Positions 4,781 through 8,518 of a DNA stretch of 8,518 bases are shown here, one piece after another (the first letter of the stretch is position 1; each line of letters starts with the position of its first letter). Source of the stretch: DTLA01 sp034436295 (GTDB taxonomy: Bacteria; Chloroflexota; Anaerolineae; DTLA01); assembly GCA_034436295.1 (NCBI GenBank), contig DAOTVT010000067.1:1-8518 (forward strand). Direction: 5' to 3'. The position numbers were made by a program, and so were the translations under genes. The notes under the pieces were generated by a model that was not told the DNA's origin, searched no databases, and was given only the letters and a program-made list of their open reading frames with translations.

Positions 4781-5879
4781 ACCCCTGTTCGTTGAACGAA
4801 TCCGCCGCGCGGCCAGCGACGCCCAGGCTCAAGGGCTGGCGGGGCTTGCCGTCGTCCCCGGCCCCAACCTGCGCTACCTCACCGGCCTGGCGATGCACCC
4901 CAGCGAACGCCTTGCGCTGGCGCTGTTCGTCGCGGGGAAATCCCCGGCCTTCGTCGTGCCGGCGTTTGAGGCCGAGCGGGTTGGCCAGGGGGCCGCGGTG
5001 CCCGCCGACGTGTTCGCGTACACCGACGAGGAAGGCCCGCGCGCGGCTGTAGGCCAGGCCTGCCGCCACCTGGGCTTGACCGGCGAGCGGGTGGGAGCCG
5101 AGTCGCTCCACATGCGCCTGATGGAACTGCAATGGTTGCGCGAGGCGGGCGTGGAGGTCGCAGCCGCCGACGATATCTTCGCGGGCGCGCGCCTGCGCAA
5201 GGACGCGGCCGAAATCGCCGCGATGCGCGAGGCCATCGCCCGCACCGAACGGGTGCTGCGCGCCTTCCTGCCGGAGATACGGCCGGGCCGCACCGAGCGC
5301 GAACTGGCCGCGCGGCTGCGGGCGATGCTGCTAGACACTAGTGGCGAAGACGTGGCGTTCTCGCCCATCCTGGTCGCGGGGCCAAACACGGCACTGCCCC
5401 ACGGCACGTCGTCCGAGCGCCCGCTCCAGACCGGCGACCTGGTCATCCTGGACTGCGGCATCTACTACGCGGGCTACGTTTCGGACATCACCCGCACGTT
5501 CGCCGTGGGCGCGGTGGAGCCGGAACTTCGGCGGGTGTACGATGTCGTCCTGGAGGCCAACCGCGCCGGGCGGGAGGCTTGTCGGCCGGGCGTGGCCGCG
5601 CAGGAGGTGGACCGCGCCGCGCGAGGCGTCATTCGCGCCGCCGGCTACGGCGATGCCTTCACGCACCGCACCGGCCACGGCATCGGGCTGGAGGTGCACG
5701 AGCCGCCCTACATCGTGGAAGGCAATGCGCTCCCCCTGGAGCCGGGGATGACGTTCACGGTGGAGCCGGGCATCTACCTTCCCGGACGGGGCGGCGTGCG
5801 CATTGAGGACGATGTCGCCATCACCGCCGACGGGGCCGAAGTGCTGACCTCATTCCCGCGGGAATTGATGGTGTTGTAG
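4767..5879 (+). CDS. M24 family Xaa-Pro aminopeptidase/dipeptidase
   Basis: A 370-residue M24B metallopeptidase that removes N-terminal residues preceding proline or splits Xaa-Pro dipeptides, in the cytoplasm. A creatinase-like N-terminal domain (about 8-138) precedes the pita-bread catalytic domain (about 146-365). All five dinuclear metal ligands are present: D229 in LDCG, D240 in SDITRTF, H304 in TGHGIGLEVHEPP, E333 in TVEPGIY and E347 in RIEDD; H212 (PHG) and H311 are the usual substrate and proton-shuttle histidines. ATG 4767 follows GGAGG (4755-4759) by 7 bases and lies inside the end of the preceding gene (14-base overlap, different frame), so translation is probably coupled. The gene ends directly against a 28-bp palindrome. 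Xaa-Pro aminopeptidase and prolidase cannot be separated here. Confidence 0.93.
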   Translation: MQNNRPLFVERIRRAASDAQAQGLAGLAVVPGPNLRYLTGLAMHPSERLALALFVAGKSPAFVVPAFEAERVGQGAAVPADVFAYTDEEGPRAAVGQACRHLGLTGERVGAESLHMRLMELQWLREAGVEVAAADDIFAGARLRKDAAEIAAMREAIARTERVLRAFLPEIRPGRTERELAARLRAMLLDTSGEDVAFSPILVAGPNTALPHGTSSERPLQTGDLVILDCGIYYAGYVSDITRTFAVGAVEPELRRVYDVVLEANRAGREACRPGVAAQEVDRAARGVIRAAGYGDAFTHRTGHGIGLEVHEPPYIVEGNALPLEPGMTFTVEPGIYLPGRGGVRIEDDVAITADGAEVLTSFPRELMVL

Positions 5880-5919
5880 GTAGGGGCGACGCATGCGTCG
5901 CCCCTACGGTCGCCCCTAC
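5880..5919. repeat. 28-bp perfect palindrome plus a third half copy
   Basis: GTAGGGGCGACGCA (5880-5893) is followed at once by its exact complement TGCGTCGCCCCTAC (5894-5907). After one base, the right-arm core GTCGCCCCTAC (5897-5907) appears again at 5909-5919. The palindrome begins one base after the M24 stop codon, and the TAG stop of the converging FBP gene (5916-5918) lies inside the third copy. It could act as a bidirectional terminator or mRNA-end hairpin. From general knowledge, GTAGGGGCG-type palindromes are dispersed in some bacterial genomes including Chloroflexota; this was not searched. Confidence 0.85.
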
Positions 5920-7013
5920 TTCACGTCCACCCACCTGTCCTGCAATTTCTCCAGGACCTGGGGCAGGGTCGTGTACTCCATCTCGTCCATGGGCAGGCGG
6001 TGCGGCTCAAACGGGCCATGCCGCCGCAGATGATCCATGAGGGCATTGCACTGCTGTCGCGCCTGGTCAAATCCCGGGTCGTCAAACAGGTCGCGCGGCC
6101 CCACCAGTTGCCCGTCGGCGATCTGGAACCCCAAAGCCGCGACCCGCGGCGGGCCGTCAAAGCGGCTGGTCTGCGCGTAACGCAGCGGCACCGGCATCAG
6201 CGGCGCGAAGAAACTCCCCCGCATGCACCCCTCCACCACATGCGGCATGGTGAAGGGTTCCAGAATCTCGCCGATGGCCGGGAACTGATTCTGGCTGCGC
6301 ACGATGCACACCGGGTCGTCCTTGCCCACGTACTTGCCCGCGATGAGGCTGAGCCGCTCGGTGGACGATGCCGCCGCGATCTCGCCCTTCTTGGTGTACA
6401 CCGCCTTCACCACATATCGGGCCGTGGCTCCGATGAGGGCCAGCAGGTCATAGACCTCGGCCGGGCAACTGAACACGATGGCCTTGGCGCTTTTCACGTC
6501 GTAAACCTCAATGTTGAACCCATCATGGAGCGAAGGCGAGATGACCAGCCCCGCCGTGTTGAACGGGTCCACAAACATCCGATACAGCGGCATGTTCCAG
6601 GCCCCGGCGGCGGTCTTGTCGGCCATGAAGATGACAATTGGCTCCGAGGGCCGCTCCACGAAAGTCATCTCGGCCACGCCAGGCCCCATCCCGCGCACGT
6701 TGCCCGAGAACGCGTCGGCCAGCAAATCCTGCCCCGCGCCGTACAGATGCAGCGAGCGCGCCACTTCGGTGCACGCCTCAAACGTGTTCCAGGCCAACTG
6801 ATGGATGGTCTCGCTATCGTTGCCGAGCCTGTGCGTCATGATGAGGTTCAAATCGTCGCCGCAGTAGGACACGTGGAAGTCCACAAGCGTGCCCCGCGAC
6901 TTGGCTTCTTGCAGGGCCTCCTGCGCCCTCTGGATCAGGGCCGGATGGCTCGCAGAATGCCCTACGTACCCCCCGATGTCGGCCTTGATGACGCTGATGG
7001 TCAGTTCCTTCAT
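5916..7013 (-). CDS. Fructose-1,6-bisphosphate aldolase/phosphatase (archaeal type)
   Basis: A 365-residue bifunctional gluconeogenic enzyme (FBPase class V) that joins dihydroxyacetone phosphate and glyceraldehyde 3-phosphate and dephosphorylates the product to fructose 6-phosphate in one active site. Signature residues are present: D12 and H19 in KADIGGYVGHS, D53-D54 in YCGDDLN, Y91 and Q95 in YGAGQD, D132-K133 in MADKT, Y228, Schiff-base K231 and D232-D233 in KYVGKDDP, R265 in GCMRGSFF, and Y347 near the C-terminus. Length matches the family. An in-frame ATG exists at 7043, but ATG 7013 follows AAGGAGG (7019-7025) by 5 bases and starts at the conserved MKELTISVIKADIGGY. It lies 48 bases after the VTT gene, probably last in that operon. 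The family is typical of archaea and deep-branching, often thermophilic bacteria. Confidence 0.96.
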   Translation of the reverse strand: MKELTISVIKADIGGYVGHSASHPALIQRAQEALQEAKSRGTLVDFHVSYCGDDLNLIMTHRLGNDSETIHQLAWNTFEACTEVARSLHLYGAGQDLLADAFSGNVRGMGPGVAEMTFVERPSEPIVIFMADKTAAGAWNMPLYRMFVDPFNTAGLVISPSLHDGFNIEVYDVKSAKAIVFSCPAEVYDLLALIGATARYVVKAVYTKKGEIAAASSTERLSLIAGKYVGKDDPVCIVRSQNQFPAIGEILEPFTMPHVVEGCMRGSFFAPLMPVPLRYAQTSRFDGPPRVAALGFQIADGQLVGPRDLFDDPGFDQARQQCNALMDHLRRHGPFEPHRLPMDEMEYTTLPQVLEKLQDRWVDVK

Positions 7014-7061
7014 AGTTGCCTCCTTGCTGTTGTATTTTTCCACAAGAGGCGGTGCCGGCCT

Positions 7062-7646
7062 CTAGTGGAGGAATCGCTCTATGAACGTAACCGACTGTGC
7101 GCCTGCCAGCGCGATCAACGTGGTCTTCATCGTCTTGCCCGCCCAGCAGAAGAGCAGAAACTTCCAGACCGGGTACTTGAGCGCCCCGGCGGCCATGCCG
7201 GCCAGGTCAAAGAAGGGGTTGGGGATGAAGGAAAGCGTGAGGATGGTCAGCGCGCCGTTCCGCCGCATCCATGCCGTGATCTGCTCGTAGCGGGCGCGGT
7301 TTTCAATCAGGGCGCGCCCGCTGAACCCGGCCAGGTAGCCGGTCAACTCGCCGAGCGCCTCGCCGACCCCCGCCGCCAGGCCCACGAGCACCGGCTTCAG
7401 CACCGCGCCCATGGCGAACACCACGGCCAAACTCGGCGCCGGCAGGATCACCGTCGCGTTGCCCGCCAGGCTCACCAGAAACACGCCCGGATAGCCATAC
7501 GCGGCGAACTGTTGCAGCCGGTCGCGGAAGTACACGATGAGGCCCGTAACCCCCAGGACGATGAGCAGCACGAAGATGCGGATGACCGTCATGCGAGCGC
7601 GTTGCGCGCGCTCCTGTGCCGCGGTTTCGGCCCGTGCTTCCGCCAT
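7062..7646 (-). CDS. VTT/DedA-like membrane protein
   Basis: A 194-residue integral membrane protein with a VTT (DedA/SNARE-associated) domain, related in fold but not closely in sequence to the protein at 440-1159. A charged cytoplasmic N-terminus (1-19) precedes membrane segments at about 21-40, 53-70, 75-108, 132-155 and 160-182. Family-like motifs are GNATVILPAPS (62-72), GEALGELTGYLAG (95-107) with acidic E96 and E99 in the membrane region, and FIPNPFFDLAG (140-150). Such proteins are linked to lipid translocation and membrane-potential maintenance. ATG 7646 lies three bases after the cyclophilin stop codon; the ribosome site (GGAG) is within the end of that gene, so translation is probably coupled. 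M19 is an alternative start but would lose the coupling. Confidence 0.85.
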   Translation of the reverse strand: MAEARAETAAQERAQRARMTVIRIFVLLIVLGVTGLIVYFRDRLQQFAAYGYPGVFLVSLAGNATVILPAPSLAVVFAMGAVLKPVLVGLAAGVGEALGELTGYLAGFSGRALIENRARYEQITAWMRRNGALTILTLSFIPNPFFDLAGMAAGALKYPVWKFLLFCWAGKTMKTTLIALAGAQSVTFIERFLH

Positions 7647-7649
7647 CCC

Positions 7650-8369
7650 CTACTTCTCCTCTATCACCACCGTGAGGATGCGGTCTCCGCTGAACGTCGG
7701 GTTGGTGCGCGGGTCGCGCGGCGTCAGCGCCTTGAGCACATCCATGCCCGACACCACCTTGCCAAACACGGCATGGTGCCCGTCCAGGTGGGGCTGGGGC
7801 GCGTAGGTGATGAAGAACTGGCTGCCGTTGGTGTTGGGGCCGGCGTTGGCCATGGAGAGGATGCCCTCGGAATCGTGCTTGAGGTCGGGGTGGAACTCGT
7901 CAGCGAACTGGTATCCAGGCCCGCCCGAGCCGGTGCCGGTGGGATCGCCGCCCTGCGCCATGAATCCAGGGATGACGCGGTGGAACGTGGTGTTGTCGTA
8001 GAATCCCTGCCGCGCCAGGAACACGAAGTTGTTCACCGTCTTCGGCGCCTTGTCGGCAAACAGTTGGATGCGGATGTCGCCCTTCTCGGTCTTCAGGATG
8101 GCGAAGTACTGCTTCGCGGGGTCAATGGTCATCGGGGGCGGGGAACTCCACTGCTTTGGCTTTGCCATATTCGCATTTGTCCTTTCCATCGCCGCCCAGG
8201 TTACGGCGATCAGCACGACGGCCAGCAGGACACCCAGCCCGCCGACCAGCACGCGGTTCCTGCGGGCCCAGTCGGAGATTCGCGCCCAGCGAGCGGGTTT
8301 CGGTGCCTGACGGCGAACATTCCTCGGCTGCCTGGGCTTGCCGCGACCCTTTTTCGCCTTCTTACCCAT
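7650..8369 (-). CDS. Membrane-anchored cyclophilin-type peptidyl-prolyl isomerase
   Basis: A 239-residue cis-trans prolyl isomerase. A very basic N-terminus (1-39) is followed by a single hydrophobic anchor (about 40-61), a linker (62-86) and a cyclophilin domain (about 87-239). By the positive-inside rule the catalytic domain should face outside. Catalytic and binding residues are visible: R131, F136, M137 and Q139 in FHRVIPGFMAQGGDPTG, then NAGPNTNGSQFFIT (175-188) and LDGHHAVFG (195-203). The position of the cyclosporin-contacting tryptophan is histidine (H194), as in many bacterial forms. ATG 8369 follows GGGAGG by 4 bases and overlaps by 8 bases the stop of the upstream gene (ATGGGTAA); the longer open frame upstream is shadow. 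It is in an operon with the VTT protein. Confidence 0.93.
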   Translation of the reverse strand: MGKKAKKGRGKPRQPRNVRRQAPKPARWARISDWARRNRVLVGGLGVLLAVVLIAVTWAAMERTNANMAKPKQWSSPPPMTIDPAKQYFAILKTEKGDIRIQLFADKAPKTVNNFVFLARQGFYDNTTFHRVIPGFMAQGGDPTGTGSGGPGYQFADEFHPDLKHDSEGILSMANAGPNTNGSQFFITYAPQPHLDGHHAVFGKVVSGMDVLKALTPRDPRTNPTFSGDRILTVVIEEK

Positions 8370-8518
8370 GCGCCCTCCCAATGCCCGGTGCGCCGATGCG
8401 CCACACCTTGCCCGCGCTCGCCCCAGCGCCCCGCGTCGCGTTGACGGCATCCACGACCAGCGGAGCCTCCGCCACAATCCAGGCGAAGTCATACGCGCTG
8501 TGGGCGGCCAGGATCACG
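8362..8518 (-). CDS. C-terminus of a nucleotide-sugar dehydrogenase (partial)
   Basis: The last 51 codons of a minus-strand gene that begins outside the window; the stop TAA is at 8362-8364. The visible peptide includes VILAAHSAYDFAWIV and APLVVDAVNATRG, which match the C-terminal domain of UDP-glucose/UDP-GlcNAc/GDP-mannose dehydrogenases (pattern: hydrophobic strand, xxHSxxDxxWI, then LVVDxxNATRG). These enzymes oxidise nucleotide sugars to uronic acids for cell-surface polysaccharides. After the NATRG motif it ends in a short tail, KVWRIGAPGIGRAHG. It overlaps the cyclophilin start by 8 bases, so the two are probably translationally coupled in one operon. The exact sugar substrate cannot be told from this fragment. 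Confidence 0.8.
   Translation of the reverse strand, partial: VILAAHSAYDFAWIVAEAPLVVDAVNATRGAGASAGKVWRIGAPGIGRAHG

Noticed and set aside
6000..8444. An 814-codon open frame on the + strand
   Set aside because: It lies antisense to three genes with intact family motifs (FBP enzyme, VTT, cyclophilin). Its product is rich in H, R, Q and G with no domain pattern, a typical shadow in high-GC DNA.

Overview
The window is high-GC bacterial DNA with densely packed genes, Shine-Dalgarno sites close to GGAGG and sigma70-type promoters. An archaeal-type fructose-1,6-bisphosphate aldolase/phosphatase and short palindromic intergenic repeats (a GTAGGGGCGAC-type palindrome, and others) suggest a deep-branching, possibly thermophilic lineage such as Chloroflexota (Anaerolineae-like). 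That placement is inference from gene content and recalled repeat style; no marker gene is present.

Layout. Bases 1-439 hold no convincing gene: a strong promoter points out of the left edge, followed by a mosaic of hairpins and repeated motifs. Then come a TVP38/VTT membrane protein (440-1159, +, probably leaderless) and, converging on it, a class V PLP aminotransferase (1179-2285, -). A 160-base divergent promoter region separates the aminotransferase from a + strand operon: an amidohydrolase-2 family enzyme (2446-3303) and two tiny half-ferritin/rubrerythrin-like proteins (3328-3522, 3532-3744). A hairpin separates these from a small YtxH-like membrane protein (3833-4060, -). That gene shares an overlapping antiparallel promoter region with a second + strand operon: a putative degenerate zinc-metallopeptidase-like protein (4136-4780), overlapping by 14 bases an M24 Xaa-Pro peptidase (4767-5879). 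A 28-bp perfect palindrome plus an extra half copy lies at the next convergent junction. The right third is one - strand gene string, read right to left: the C-terminus of a nucleotide-sugar dehydrogenase (8362-8518), a membrane-anchored cyclophilin (7650-8369), a second VTT/DedA-like membrane protein (7062-7646) and the FBP aldolase/phosphatase (5916-7013).

Most of this is housekeeping or accessory metabolism: gluconeogenesis, amino-group transfer, peptide turnover, protein folding, membrane maintenance and iron/oxygen chemistry. I see no phage, CRISPR, transposase, tRNA or rRNA. The least explained items are the paired half-ferritins, the HExxH-less metallopeptidase-like protein tied to a peptidase, and the palindromes at all three convergent gene junctions.
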